Notes: a model not told the origin generated them from the letters alone. A stretch of 64,000 nucleotides of DNA from Rhodococcus ruber NBRC 15591 (GCF_001894945.1 NZ_BCXE01000034.1:1-64000); one strand, 5' to 3'; counted from the first letter of the stretch, positions 17,498 to 26,278 are shown. Numbers and translations are program-made.

Positions 17498-19039
17498 GTG
17501 ACCACTCCTGCCGGCAGCGCGCCGGCCGTTCCCGAGGCGGACGCCGACCCCGCCTTCTCGGTGCGCGGCGCCCTGCGCTCCCCGAAACGCCTGAAGACCG
17601 AGGTCCTTGCCGGACTGGTCGTCGCGCTGGCGCTGATCCCGGAGGCGATCTCGTTCTCCATCATCGCCGGGGTGGACCCGCGGGTGGGGCTGTTCGCCTC
17701 GTTCACCATGGCCGTGACCATCTCCATCGTCGGCGGCCGCCCGGCGATGATCTCCGCCGCCACCGCCGCGATCGCGCTGGTCATCGCGCCGGTGACCCGC
17801 GAGTACGGCCTCGACTACCTCGTCGCCACCGTCATCCTGGGCGGAATCTTCCAGGTGGTGCTCTCGGTGCTGGGGGTGGCCAAGCTGATGCGGTTCATCC
17901 CGCGCAGTGTCATGGTCGGCTTCGTCAACGCCCTGGCCATCTTGATCTTCACCGCGCAGTTGCCGCACCTGATCGACGTCCCGTGGCTGGTCTATCCCCT
18001 CGTCGCGGTGGGGCTGGCGGTGATGTTCCTGCTGCCGAAGCTCACCTCCGTGGTGCCGGCGCCGCTGGTGGCCATCGTGGCGCTCACCGCCGCCGTGCTC
18101 GTCTTCGGCTGGGACGTGCCGAACGTCGGCGACGAGGGTGAGCTGCCCGAGTCGCTGCCGGCGCTGTTCGTCCCCGACGTGCCGCTGACCACCGAGACCC
18201 TGTCGATCATCGCGCCCTACGCGCTGGCGATGGCGCTGGTCGGCCTGCTCGAATCGCTCATGACCGCCAAGCTCGTCGACGACATCACCGACACCCACTC
18301 GAACAAGACCCGCGAGGGCTGGGGCCAGGGGGTGGCGAACCTGGTCACCGGGTTCTTCGGCGGCATGGGCGGCTGCGCGATGATCGGCCAGACCATGATC
18401 AACGTGAAGGTCTCCGGGGCGCGCACCCGCATCTCCACCTTCCTGGCCGGGGTGTTCCTGCTGATCCTCGTCGTGGCCCTCGGCGACATCGTCGCACTGA
18501 TCCCGATGGCGGCCCTGGTCGCGGTGATGATCATGGTCTCGGTCGCCACCCTCGACTGGCACAGCATTCACCCCCGCACCCTGAAACTGCTGCCGCGCAG
18601 CGAAACCCTGGTGATGCTGGTGACCGTCGTCGCGACCGTCGCGACCCACAACCTCGCGATCGGGGTGATCCTCGGGGTGGTCACCGCGATGGTGCTCTTC
18701 GCCCGCCGCGTCGCCCACATGATCAGCATCGAGAAGGTCTCCGAGGCCGACACCGACCACGACGGCACGGTCGACACCCGTGTCTACAAGGTGCACGGCG
18801 AGCTGTTCTTCGCCTCGAGCAACGACCTGATCTACCAGTTCGACTACGTCGGGGATCCGCGCAACGTCGTCATCGACCTCACCGGCGCCGACATATGGGA
18901 CGCGTCCACCGTGGCCACCCTCGATGCGATCCGGCACAAGTACGCCGCGAAGGGCAAGCACGTGGAGATCGTCGGCCTCGACGGCGCCAGCCTCGACCGC
19001 CTCGACCGGCTCTCCGGCCGACTCGGCGACGGCCACTGA
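17498..19039 (+). CDS. SulP-family inorganic anion transporter with STAS domain
   Basis: A 513-aa secondary transporter. The SLC26/SulP membrane domain (about 35-400) starts with the typical VVALALIPEAISFSIIAGVD and includes the MGGCAMIGQTMINVKVSGARTR block. A C-terminal cytoplasmic STAS domain (about 405-510) ends in VVIDLTGADIWDASTVATL. Members carry sulfate, bicarbonate or other anions, and the substrate cannot be resolved here. GTG start with a GGAAAGAAG ribosome site. Regulation by the divergent MerR protein through the palindrome at 17373 is likely. Confidence 0.94.
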   Translation: MTTPAGSAPAVPEADADPAFSVRGALRSPKRLKTEVLAGLVVALALIPEAISFSIIAGVDPRVGLFASFTMAVTISIVGGRPAMISAATAAIALVIAPVTREYGLDYLVATVILGGIFQVVLSVLGVAKLMRFIPRSVMVGFVNALAILIFTAQLPHLIDVPWLVYPLVAVGLAVMFLLPKLTSVVPAPLVAIVALTAAVLVFGWDVPNVGDEGELPESLPALFVPDVPLTTETLSIIAPYALAMALVGLLESLMTAKLVDDITDTHSNKTREGWGQGVANLVTGFFGGMGGCAMIGQTMINVKVSGARTRISTFLAGVFLLILVVALGDIVALIPMAALVAVMIMVSVATLDWHSIHPRTLKLLPRSETLVMLVTVVATVATHNLAIGVILGVVTAMVLFARRVAHMISIEKVSEADTDHDGTVDTRVYKVHGELFFASSNDLIYQFDYVGDPRNVVIDLTGADIWDASTVATLDAIRHKYAAKGKHVEIVGLDGASLDRLDRLSGRLGDGH

Positions 19040-19041
19040 CC

Positions 19042-19061
19042 GCCGCCGGGCGGACGGCGGC
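19042..19061. terminator. Short GC hairpin between convergent genes
   Basis: GCCGCC and GGCGGC form a 6-base stem with an 8-base loop, directly after the SulP stop and before the convergent TetR stop. It has no T-tract, so termination is uncertain. Confidence 0.35.
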
Positions 19062-19065
19062 TGCG

Positions 19066-19683
19066 TCAGCGCGCCTGCGACGACATGGTGAGCAGGAAGT
19101 CGGTGCACGCGTCGATGACCTCGTCCTGGCCGAGCGGGCTGTCGCCCTCGAGCCACGCCGTGAGGACCTGGGCGAGGCCGCCGACGACGAAGTGGGCGGC
19201 GAGGTCGAGCCGGGGCGTGGAGCTCACCTCGAAGAAGTCCACCGCCTGCGCCGTCACCAGGCCCGCGAACATGCGTGACGACTCCAGTCGCCGGCTCACC
19301 AGGTGCGGATTCGCCTGGCTGACGGAGAAGACGAGTCGGCCCAGGCGCGGGTCCTCGGCGACCTCACGGACGATGTTCTCCACGCCGGCGCGGACCACCG
19401 CCCGCTCGTCGCGCGGCGCCTCCGTCACCGCGCGCAGGGTGCTCTCGGCGATGCGCTGGATGACGTGGTCGTACACGGCGACGGTGAGTTCGTCGCGGTC
19501 GGCGAAGTTCTCGTAGAAGTAGCGGGAGGCCAGGCCGGTGCGCTTGCACACGCCGCGGACGGAGAGCGTGTGGTCGCCGTCGGGTCCGCCGAGGATGTCG
19601 AGCCCGGCCTCGATGAGCTGCGCCCGTCGTTCCGCCTGCCGCTGTTCTCCCCCGCGTCCTCCGTAGAGCCGTCCTGTCACCAT
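19066..19683 (-). CDS. TetR-family transcriptional regulator
   Basis: A 205-aa repressor. The N-terminal HTH covers about 18-64 (LIEAGLDILGG, then SVRGVCKRTGLASRYFYENF) with the usual helix-turn-helix followed by FADRDELTVAVYDHV. The ligand domain is all-helical and diverged. Start at the ATG at 19683, which removes the antisense extension that the open frame would add. It is divergent from the MpaB gene, with a 9+9 palindrome in the 90-base spacer, so it probably represses itself and MpaB. Confidence 0.92.
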   Translation of the reverse strand: MVTGRLYGGRGGEQRQAERRAQLIEAGLDILGGPDGDHTLSVRGVCKRTGLASRYFYENFADRDELTVAVYDHVIQRIAESTLRAVTEAPRDERAVVRAGVENIVREVAEDPRLGRLVFSVSQANPHLVSRRLESSRMFAGLVTAQAVDFFEVSSTPRLDLAAHFVVGGLAQVLTAWLEGDSPLGQDEVIDACTDFLLTMSSQAR

Positions 19684-19720
19684 CGGTCCATCTTCGCAGG
19701 CGACCCCTTTACCCCGGTCA

Positions 19721-19750
19721 TATATGTGACTACAGTCGTGTTCACATATA
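19721..19750. promoter_or_regulatory. Inverted repeat between TetR and MpaB genes
   Basis: TATATGTGA and TCACATATA are perfect 9-base arms separated by 12 bases. This AT-rich dyad is the only one in the divergent promoter region and is the likely TetR operator. It lies 24 bases before the MpaB GTG start. Confidence 0.72.
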
Positions 19751-19773
19751 GGACGGACGAAGGGATCGAACTC

Positions 19774-20595
19774 GTGACCACCCTCGAGAAGCCTGCGGAG
19801 TTCGACGACGTCATGGACGGGCTCGGCCTCATGGCCGGCGCGGCGAACGTCATCATGCAGCTGTCCCACCCCGGCGTCGGCTACGGCGTCGTCGAAAGCC
19901 GCGTCGCCTCCGGACGGCTGTTCGACCACCCGATCAAGCGCACCCGCACGACCCTCACCTACCTGGCCGTCGCGGCCACCGGCACCGACGAGGAGAAGAA
20001 GCTCTACCGCAAGGCCGTCAACACCGCCCACCGGCACGTCCGCTCCACCGAGACCAGCCCGGTCGAGTACAACGCGTTCGACCCCGACCTGCAGCTGTGG
20101 GTGGCCGCGTGCATCTACCGCGGATTCGAGGACGTGCACAACGCGCTCTACGGGCCGATCCCCGCCGAGGCCGTCGACTGGTACTACCGCAAGGGCGCCG
20201 CGTTCGGCACCACCCTGCAGGTGAAGCCTGATATGTGGCCCGCGGACCGCGAGGCGTTCGAGAAGTACTGGAACGACGCGCTCGCCCAGGTCGACATCGA
20301 CGACGTCGTGCGCGAGCACCTCTACGCCATTGCCACCATGCGCTTCCTGCCCCGCCCGGTGTCGCTGCTGTTCGGCCGGCTCAACCTGTTCCTCACCACG
20401 GGCTTCCTGCCCCCGATGCTCCGCGACCGGATGCGGCTGCCGTGGAGCCCGCGCGACCAGCGCCGCTTCGACCGGCTCACGCGCACCCTCGGGGCGGTCA
20501 ACTCGCGGATTCCGGTGGCGCTGCGGGAAGCGCCCTACCGGCTGCTCATGGCCGATCTGCGCCGGCGGATCCGGACGGGTCGTCCCCTGGTCTAG
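19774..20595 (+). CDS. MpaB-family oxygenase (latex-clearing/DUF2236 fold)
   Basis: A 273-aa protein of the oxygenase MpaB family, which includes the haem b rubber oxygenase Lcp and mycophenolic acid B. Typical blocks are MAGAANVIMQLSHPGVGYGV, HRHVRS, NAFDPDLQLWVAACIYRG and PFGRL-like FGRLNLFLTTGFLPP. Activity of this small subgroup is not established. GTG start at 19774, with an AGGG ribosome site. The last 50 bases overlap the 3' end of the convergent hydrolase gene. Likely regulated by the divergent TetR. Confidence 0.88.
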   Translation: MTTLEKPAEFDDVMDGLGLMAGAANVIMQLSHPGVGYGVVESRVASGRLFDHPIKRTRTTLTYLAVAATGTDEEKKLYRKAVNTAHRHVRSTETSPVEYNAFDPDLQLWVAACIYRGFEDVHNALYGPIPAEAVDWYYRKGAAFGTTLQVKPDMWPADREAFEKYWNDALAQVDIDDVVREHLYAIATMRFLPRPVSLLFGRLNLFLTTGFLPPMLRDRMRLPWSPRDQRRFDRLTRTLGAVNSRIPVALREAPYRLLMADLRRRIRTGRPLV

Positions 20596-21823
20596 GCGCT
20601 CCGGGACCGGTGCGCAGCCACCTCAGCAACTGCCGGTAGACCTCGTCGTCGTTGAGCAGCGTCAGATGGTGCGCCGGCGCCCGGTGCATCCCGTCCTCCG
20701 TGCGGAAGCCGATGCGCCGGGTCCGGCCGTTCCCCGACGCGCTCGGCACGAGGACGAGTCCGTCCCCGAGCAACCGGCCCAGCGGATGCGTGGGACTGCG
20801 AGTCAGGGTCGCCGACACGAAGCAGTGCATCGCCCCGTCGAGCAGCGGCACCTCCCGGCACACGGCGCGCCGCAGGTCGTCCGCGTCGCGACCGGACCAG
20901 TCCTCGTCCACCACCGCGCCCCGGTTCAGGTCGCGGATGCCGGCGCTGCGCCGTCGCAGCAGCGTCCCGAACGGCTTCGACTCCGGGATCGCGACGAGCG
21001 CCGCGCTCGCATAGTGCACCGCCTGCTCGAGCGGCGCCCCCAGATGCGGGGACCCGAGCGAAACCACATGGCGCACACGGCGAGACCACGCCTTCTCGGT
21101 GCCGTAGAAGCAGGCGCTGCGCGCGACGAGTCCTCCCATCGAATGACCGACGAGGGCGATCTGCTCGACCTCGCGCGGCCACGCCCGCACGAGCGCGTCG
21201 AGCAGCTCCGACAGCTCGCGCCCATTGACGGAGATGTGCCGGCCGGTGTTGTAGCGCACGAACACCGACGTGCAGCCGAGATCGTCGACGAGCCGTTCGC
21301 CGTAGGTTCGGCGGCCGCCGAACCGCCACGTCGCCTCGGTCTCCATCAGCCCGTGCACGAACACCACCACGCGGTTCGTCGCGTGCGGGAGCGCGCGAGC
21401 GAGGGCGTCGGCCGTGAGCGGCACGGCCCGGCCGTCCACCCGCACCGACACGGGCAGCGCCAGCGGTGATCCCTCCGACTCGAGGACGTCCCCGATGAGG
21501 CCGTCGACCGCGGCGATCGCCATCGCGCCGCGAACGGTCTCCGACGGCGCCCGGTCCCCGGCGGACTCCGCGAGCCCGAACTCGGCCAGTGCCGCCGTCG
21601 CCGACGCGGCCTCCCGGATCACGGAATAGACCCCGTCGGTGATCGCGTCGTGCGCGGCCTTGACCGCCAGCGCCGGCGTCCCGACCCCCAGCGCGACCGC
21701 CCCGAACACCCGGTCCGCGATGCGGCGGTGCACCGCCTGCACGCCGCCGGTCGCCGCGCCCACCTCGTCGAGCAGCAGCCGAGCCAGCTCGGACGCCTCG
21801 GACCGCCCCGCCGTGGCCTTCAT
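20546..21823 (-). CDS. Lipase-like alpha/beta hydrolase (PGAP1/esterase type)
   Basis: About 425 aa. A helical N-terminal region with two alanine-rich stretches precedes the hydrolase domain (from about 135, VVFVHGLMETEATW). The catalytic motif is GHSMGGLVARSACFYG, with the VVSLGSPHLGAPLE block typical of PGAP1-like and actinobacterial lipase-type enzymes, and a late His in APAHHLTLLND. The start is uncertain: the frame is open to an ATG at 21871 and neither start has a clear ribosome site. The 3' end overlaps the MpaB gene by 50 bases tail to tail. Confidence 0.85.
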   Translation of the reverse strand: MKATAGRSEASELARLLLDEVGAATGGVQAVHRRIADRVFGAVALGVGTPALAVKAAHDAITDGVYSVIREAASATAALAEFGLAESAGDRAPSETVRGAMAIAAVDGLIGDVLESEGSPLALPVSVRVDGRAVPLTADALARALPHATNRVVVFVHGLMETEATWRFGGRRTYGERLVDDLGCTSVFVRYNTGRHISVNGRELSELLDALVRAWPREVEQIALVGHSMGGLVARSACFYGTEKAWSRRVRHVVSLGSPHLGAPLEQAVHYASAALVAIPESKPFGTLLRRRSAGIRDLNRGAVVDEDWSGRDADDLRRAVCREVPLLDGAMHCFVSATLTRSPTHPLGRLLGDGLVLVPSASGNGRTRRIGFRTEDGMHRAPAHHLTLLNDDEVYRQLLRWLRTGPGAPRPGDDPSGSAGADRP

Positions 21824-21976
21824 GCCTTCAGTGTGCGGGAACGGCGCGTCGCTGTCGTCTTGTCCGAGCATCTTGTCCGAGCGGGAGGATCTCGCGACGA
21901 ACGGGCGGTTCCGGACGTCGCCACTCGGCGTTTGCCGCAGCCACGCCCCGTTCGACGCAGGAACGTCCCGGTCGGT

Positions 21977-22007
21977 GTGACAACGGCCGCGCGGAGTCTG
22001 CTACAGT
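21977..22007 (+). promoter_or_regulatory. Possible promoter of the tRNA gene
   Basis: GTGACA at 21977 and TACAGT at 22002 resemble -35 and -10 hexamers, with a 19-base spacer, about 50 bases ahead of the tRNA. The spacing is longer than ideal. Confidence 0.4.
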
Positions 22008-22055
22008 GTGCGACGAGCTTGGGACGACGCCGAGAAATCGGCAAAAGCCCAGCGT

Positions 22056-22126
22056 GCCGATGTAGTTCAATGGTAGAACATCAGCTTCCCAAGCTGAATA
22101 CGCGGGTTCGATTCCCGTCATCGGCT
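22056..22126 (+). tRNA. tRNA-Gly (anticodon CCC)
   Basis: A 71-base cloverleaf. The 7-bp acceptor stem pairs GCCGATG with CATCGGC. The D arm contains AGTTCAATGGTAGAA, the anticodon stem TCAGC/GCTGA encloses TTCCCAA (anticodon CCC, reading GGG), and the T arm is CGGGTTCGATTCCCG. CCA is not encoded. Isolated gene followed at once by a strong hairpin. Confidence 0.96.
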
Positions 22127-22131
22127 CTCCC

Positions 22132-22171
22132 GAAGGGCCCCGGCCGGCGCACCGCGCAGCCGGGGCCCTTC
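22132..22171. terminator. Perfect 13-bp stem terminator after tRNA-Gly
   Basis: GAAGGGCCCCGGC and GCCGGGGCCCTTC are perfectly complementary, with a 14-base loop. It begins 6 bases after the tRNA and could also serve the convergent transporter gene that ends at 22224. There is no clear T-tract, as usual in this GC range. Confidence 0.78.
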
Positions 22172-22223
22172 GCCGTCGGTCCGACTCGGCGCGCCGACTC
22201 GGGCCCGCGGGACGATGCACGGC

Positions 22224-23402
22224 TCAGCCGACCAGCAGAACTCCGGTGAGCGCGATCGTGACGACGATGACCGTGGAGGCGGCGGCGAGAGCGAAAGGTC
22301 GCCATCCGATACCACGCAACACGGACAGCCGGACCCCGGTACCGAGGGCGAACATCGCGGCGGTGAGCAGCGCGGTCTGGGTCACTCGCGCGGCGTCGAG
22401 CCACGCCGGTCCGAGAACGCCGGTGGCCCGCAACGCCACGCAGGCGAGGAATCCGATCAGGAACAGCGGCACCAGGGGCGGCCGCCTCGTCTGTGTGAGA
22501 GTGGCGGCGCGGCGTCGTGACGCCACCCCGATCCATGCGACCACCGGCGCCAGCAGCGCCACCCGGGCCAGCTTGACCGTCACCGCAACGGCCAGGGCGC
22601 CGCCGCCCACCGCCGCGGCCGACGACCCCGCGTCGAGCGCGCCGCCGGCAGCGACCACCTGCGCCACCTCGTGGATCGCGGCGCCGGCCCACATCCCTGC
22701 CTGGGCCGAGTCCAGGCCCAGGGCGGCCGCAGCCGCGGGCAGAGCCGGAATCATCACGGTGCCGAAGACGACGACCAGCGCGACCGTGGTCACCAGTTCC
22801 CGTTTGCGTGCGTTCACCACGCCGTCGACCGCAGCCGCGGCGGCGGCACCGCAGATCGAGAAACTGCACGCGATCAGCAGCCGTTGCGTCCAGCCGATCC
22901 CGAGCATCCTCCCGAGCACCATCGACCCGGCGATGCCGAGGCCGACCACGGCAGCGACCACCGCGAGCGTCCCCCATCCCAGCGCCAGCACGTTCGGCAG
23001 CAGCAATTGCAGACCGAGCAGCGCGACTCCGATGCGGAGCAGTCGCCGCGACGCGACGGTCACACCCGGTTCGAAGACCGCCGGCAGGGTCCTCACATTC
23101 GCGACCACTGCGCCGAGCAGGATCGCGATCAGCAGCGGACTGATCCCGCCGAACACGCGTGCCGCGACAACGGCCACTGCCGCCGCCGCGGCAGACAACA
23201 CCAATCCGGGTAGCGATGCACGCACGCGCTCGAGCGAGACGTGCCGCGTGACTCCCGTACCACGGCCGCCGTTGCGTCCCCGGTCCCCCGGCTGGGCAAC
23301 CTCGTCCGCGACCGGTCGCGTGTCCGGCCCGGCCGACCTGTCGTGTTCGGGATCTGTGCGGTCGGTCTCCGCGGCTGCGGTAGCACCCTGCACGCTGCAC
23401 AC
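22224..23402 (-). CDS. YeiH/UPF0324 family putative sulfate exporter
   Basis: About 392 aa, with a hydrophilic 55-residue N-terminus followed by some ten membrane helices. The family signature region is ISPLLIAILLGAVVANV, RRLLRIGVALLGLQLLLPNV, then SFSICGAAAAAAV and AAIHEVAQVVAAGG. Members are annotated as putative sulfate exporters, but experimental proof is thin. The start is uncertain: I used the GTG at 23402, which is preceded by GGAAGAAAGAGA. The frame is open further, to 23678, but without a ribosome site and with a composition unlike protein. Confidence 0.85.
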   Translation of the reverse strand: MCSVQGATAAAETDRTDPEHDRSAGPDTRPVADEVAQPGDRGRNGGRGTGVTRHVSLERVRASLPGLVLSAAAAAVAVVAARVFGGISPLLIAILLGAVVANVRTLPAVFEPGVTVASRRLLRIGVALLGLQLLLPNVLALGWGTLAVVAAVVGLGIAGSMVLGRMLGIGWTQRLLIACSFSICGAAAAAAVDGVVNARKRELVTTVALVVVFGTVMIPALPAAAAALGLDSAQAGMWAGAAIHEVAQVVAAGGALDAGSSAAAVGGGALAVAVTVKLARVALLAPVVAWIGVASRRRAATLTQTRRPPLVPLFLIGFLACVALRATGVLGPAWLDAARVTQTALLTAAMFALGTGVRLSVLRGIGWRPFALAAASTVIVVTIALTGVLLVG

Positions 23403-23856
23403 TCTCTTTCTTCCACGTGTCGGCACGAGGACCCGGCCCGGCCGAGATATTCGGGCCTGTGGCCGGTTCGGACGTCGCCGTGATCGAGCGGGCCACGGTC
23501 GAGCGGCCCCGCCGAGGGATCCCCCTACGGGACCCCGAATGCGACGTACCTCACAGTATCCGGATCCGGCACGGCATACTTTTCCCAGCGGGACACGGTG
23601 TATTCGATACGGGACGCACCGAAGCGCAATTCTCGAACCCCCGACTACCGAGCCACGTCGATCGACGACGTGACACACCGCCCGGGGAGTCGGTGTGATG
23701 CCGGGAGGCGACCCGGATCAGCGTGGGGACTCGTCGCCGGGACGGGCGAAAACACGCCGGGGCCGACTCACGATTCGGGCCGGGTCGCCATGGCGCCGTT
23801 GCCGGACCGAAATGCCTTGGCAAGACACGCACAACCGTCGGTCCGGAAGCTCCCGC
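23403..23856. other. Intergenic region, no gene seen
   Basis: About 450 bases between the YeiH gene and the end of the AraC gene. Several open frames cross it on both strands, but their codon use and amino-acid composition are not protein-like. It should hold the YeiH promoter; I see no convincing hexamers, palindrome or terminator. Confidence 0.5.
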
Positions 23857-24891
23857 TCATACCGGCACGTCCCCGGCTCCGACGCCGGCATCGGTCCGGT
23901 GCTCGGCACGCCACTGTCGCGGACTGCAACCGAATTCGTTGCTGAACCAGCGGGAGAAGTTGCTCGGGGAGGAGAAGCCGAGCAGGTCGGCAACTTCGGT
24001 GAGCGAGTAGCGCCGACCGGCAACGAGGTGTTCGGCCAGGTCCACGCGGGTGGCATTGAGCACCGCGGTGTAGTTCTGCCCGGCCTCGGCGAGGTGACGG
24101 TGCACGGTGCGCCGGTCCACCCCGAGGCTGCGGGCGACCTGCTCGACCGAGCATCGCCCGGTGGGCAGCAGCAGTTCGATCAGCTCGCGCACCCGAGTGA
24201 CGAGCATCGCGTCGGGCCGGGTGTCGAGGCTGTCGAGGTACTGGCGGGCATACGGACCGATCGAGGGACCCGACATGGCATTGGGAGCGTCGAGATCGCT
24301 TGTGTAGAGGACGATTCCGGTGAACTCCTGGTCGAACTTGACCATGGGCCCGAACACGTCGAGGTGGGTGCTGATGTCCTCGGGGGCGAGGTGGGTGAAG
24401 CAGACCGCCAATGGCCGCCAGCGGCCACCGCGGAAATCGCGCAACAGCCCGTGCAGGACCCCCATCACCAGTTCCATGGCCTGCCGGGTGTCGGCAGGTT
24501 CACCCAACTCGAGCGTCACCCGGATGGTCGCCACGTCCTCGGCCTCGACCAACCGCATCCGCAGGGCCTCGTTGTACATGTGCTGATAGCGCATCAGGAA
24601 CTTCAGCGCGCTGCGGACGTCGGGTTCCTCCCGGAGGACCAGACTCACCGGGCCGAGGCTGGCGAAGCGCCGTCGCTCGACGAGCCGCAGCCCGAAGTCG
24701 GGGCAGCGGGCGGCGGCCGCCGAACGTTCCAGCAGGCGCGCGATCGCGACGGCAGGGATCCACCGGTCCGGCAGACCCAAACCCGTGGGATCGAGCCCGA
24801 CGCTGCGCAGCAACGGCGTGGGGTCCATTCCGAGCGAGGCGCACAGGTCGGCATACCCGGTGATGGCGGCGTAGCGGGCCAACGGCTTCAT
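23857..24891 (-). CDS. AraC-family transcriptional regulator (arabinose-binding-domain type)
   Basis: A 344-aa regulator. An N-terminal ligand/dimer domain of the OruR/ArgR-like class occupies about 15-200 (ITGYADLCASLGMDPTPLL, then RRRFASLGPVSLVLREEP). The C-terminal AraC DNA-binding domain has CSVEQVARSLGVDRRTVHRH and SLTEVADLLGFSSPSNFSRW. The ATG at 24891 is preferred; the frame stays open to a TTG at 24924. It is the last gene of the leftward PHA-type block, 96 bases after the depolymerase, and probably controls that block. A 16-base sequence at its own start recurs in the operon promoter region. Confidence 0.92.
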   Translation of the reverse strand: MKPLARYAAITGYADLCASLGMDPTPLLRSVGLDPTGLGLPDRWIPAVAIARLLERSAAAARCPDFGLRLVERRRFASLGPVSLVLREEPDVRSALKFLMRYQHMYNEALRMRLVEAEDVATIRVTLELGEPADTRQAMELVMGVLHGLLRDFRGGRWRPLAVCFTHLAPEDISTHLDVFGPMVKFDQEFTGIVLYTSDLDAPNAMSGPSIGPYARQYLDSLDTRPDAMLVTRVRELIELLLPTGRCSVEQVARSLGVDRRTVHRHLAEAGQNYTAVLNATRVDLAEHLVAGRRYSLTEVADLLGFSSPSNFSRWFSNEFGCSPRQWRAEHRTDAGVGAGDVPV

Positions 24892-24893
24892 GT

Positions 24894-24909
24894 CCGACCC
24901 CACATCCCG
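24894..24909. promoter_or_regulatory. 16-base motif shared with the PHA operon promoter region
   Basis: CCGACCCCACATCCCG immediately upstream of the araC ATG recurs exactly at 31360-31375, in the spacer between the acyl-CoA dehydrogenase and TauD genes. It could be a half-site for the AraC protein. A chance match of this length somewhere in 64 kb of GC-rich DNA is not improbable, so only the two promoter locations make it notable. Confidence 0.35.
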
Positions 24910-24987
24910 TCCCAGAGGGAACAACCCAGGTCACCTCAAGATACGCTCGCCCCGGCACGGGCGGGCGGGGGCATGCCTCGGTGATCG

Positions 24988-25812
24988 TCACGGCCGTCGT
25001 CCGGCTTCGTGGAGAAAGGCCTCGATCACCGGGGCGAGCCCGTCCGCGTCGGTGATCAGTTCGATGTGCCCGCCGTCGTGCCGGTGCAGGGTGGCGTGCG
25101 GCAGCAGTCGGTGCAGGATGTGGGCGTTGGCGATCGGGACGATGGGATCGTCGGTGCCGGCGACGATCAGGGTGGGCTGGCGGATGGCGGGAAGCAGCGG
25201 CAGGCTGGTCCACACGGCACCGGCCAGCAGCTGATGCAGGTAGCCGATCGCCGATCCGGCGTGGGTCTGGGCGCCGAAGAGGGCGGCGATGTCGTGGCTG
25301 CGGTCTGCCGCGGTACCGCCGTAGATCCGGCCGGCGATCGCCGCCGCACGCCCGGGGTCGGTGAACCGGCGACCGGTGACCATCTTGGCGAGCACCCGGG
25401 GGTGCCCGGGCACCATGAGCGCCCCGGTGGCAGTGGCGACGAGCACGAGTCGCCGACACCGGCGCGGGTTCTGGAACGCGAACTGCTGGGCCAGCGCCCC
25501 GCCCCAGGACAAGCCGAGCACGTCCACCGTGCCGATACCGAGCCGGTCGAGCACCCGCCCCAGGAGCCGTGCAAGGTAGCCGAACCCGTAGGGCGCGAGC
25601 GCGGGCGGCGACCCCCCGGCGCCGGGGACGTCGAACCGGACGATCGTGGTGGCCGGATCGAGGGCGGCGACGAAGGGGTCGAGCACCTCGAACCCGGCGC
25701 CGATCCCGTTGCACAGCACCAGCGGCACTCCGAACCCGTGCCGGACCTGGACCCGGATGCGTTGCCGGCCCACGAGGATCTCGTGCCGCGTGGTACGAGC
25801 GCCGCCGGTCAT
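24988..25812 (-). CDS. phaZ: Polyhydroxyalkanoate depolymerase (intracellular, alpha/beta hydrolase)
   Basis: A 274-aa alpha/beta hydrolase of the medium-chain PHA depolymerase type. It has GIGAGFEVLDPFVAALDP, the nucleophile elbow LGLSWGG (S102), the acid in AGTDDPIVP and the His in DGGHIELIT. The early PLVLCNGIGA and FDVPGAGGS stretches are characteristic of PhaZ. It should release hydroxyacyl units from stored polymer granules. Its ATG overlaps the stop of the MaoC gene (ATGA). Position between MaoC/PhaC and the AraC regulator supports the assignment. Confidence 0.87.
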   Translation of the reverse strand: MTGGARTTRHEILVGRQRIRVQVRHGFGVPLVLCNGIGAGFEVLDPFVAALDPATTIVRFDVPGAGGSPPALAPYGFGYLARLLGRVLDRLGIGTVDVLGLSWGGALAQQFAFQNPRRCRRLVLVATATGALMVPGHPRVLAKMVTGRRFTDPGRAAAIAGRIYGGTAADRSHDIAALFGAQTHAGSAIGYLHQLLAGAVWTSLPLLPAIRQPTLIVAGTDDPIVPIANAHILHRLLPHATLHRHDGGHIELITDADGLAPVIEAFLHEAGRRP

Positions 25813-26261
25813 CGGTAGACGATGACGACCTCGGCCACGCACACCGGCCGCACCCCGCCCCGGATCTCGTAGGTGAGCGTGAACACCGCCTCGATGCCGG
25901 CTGGCTTCTCCACCGCGGCGGTGAGGGTGACCGTGGCGCGCAGTTCCGATGCGACCGGCACCGGCGCAGGAAACCGGACCTTGTTCGTCCCGTAGTTCAC
26001 TGCCATACCGAGGTCGTCGAAGACCAGTACCTCGGCGAGCACGATCGGCGTCAGCGACAGGGTGAGGTAGCCGTGAGCAATGGTGGTGCCGAACGGTCCG
26101 GCCGCGGCCAACTCGGGCTCGGTGTGGATCCACTGGTGATCACCGGTGGCGTCGGCGAACCGGCCCACCTGTTCCTGGGTGATCTCGCGCCAGTCGGTGC
26201 GGCCGAGTTCGCGCCCGACCAGATCGAGCAGCGCGCGCGGGTTGTCGAGTGTGGTGGTCAT
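25809..26261 (-). CDS. MaoC-family (R)-enoyl-CoA hydratase, PhaJ-like
   Basis: A 150-aa single hot-dog hydratase. The catalytic pair D41 and H46 lies in DATGDHQWIH, followed by PFGTTIAHGYLTLSL, the standard hydratase-2 motif. In a PHA cluster such an enzyme converts trans-2-enoyl-CoA from beta-oxidation into (R)-3-hydroxyacyl-CoA, the direct substrate of PhaC. AGGAGA ribosome site ahead of the ATG. It lies 17 bases after the phaC stop and is coupled to phaZ by a 4-base overlap. Confidence 0.9.
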   Translation of the reverse strand: MTTTLDNPRALLDLVGRELGRTDWREITQEQVGRFADATGDHQWIHTEPELAAAGPFGTTIAHGYLTLSLTPIVLAEVLVFDDLGMAVNYGTNKVRFPAPVPVASELRATVTLTAAVEKPAGIEAVFTLTYEIRGGVRPVCVAEVVIVYR

Positions 26262-26278
26262 GATGTCGTCTCCTGGGG

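Noticed and set aside
22056-22126. tRNA-Gly as an integration site of a mobile element
   Set aside because: I found no repeat of its 3' end in the window and no integrase gene nearby.
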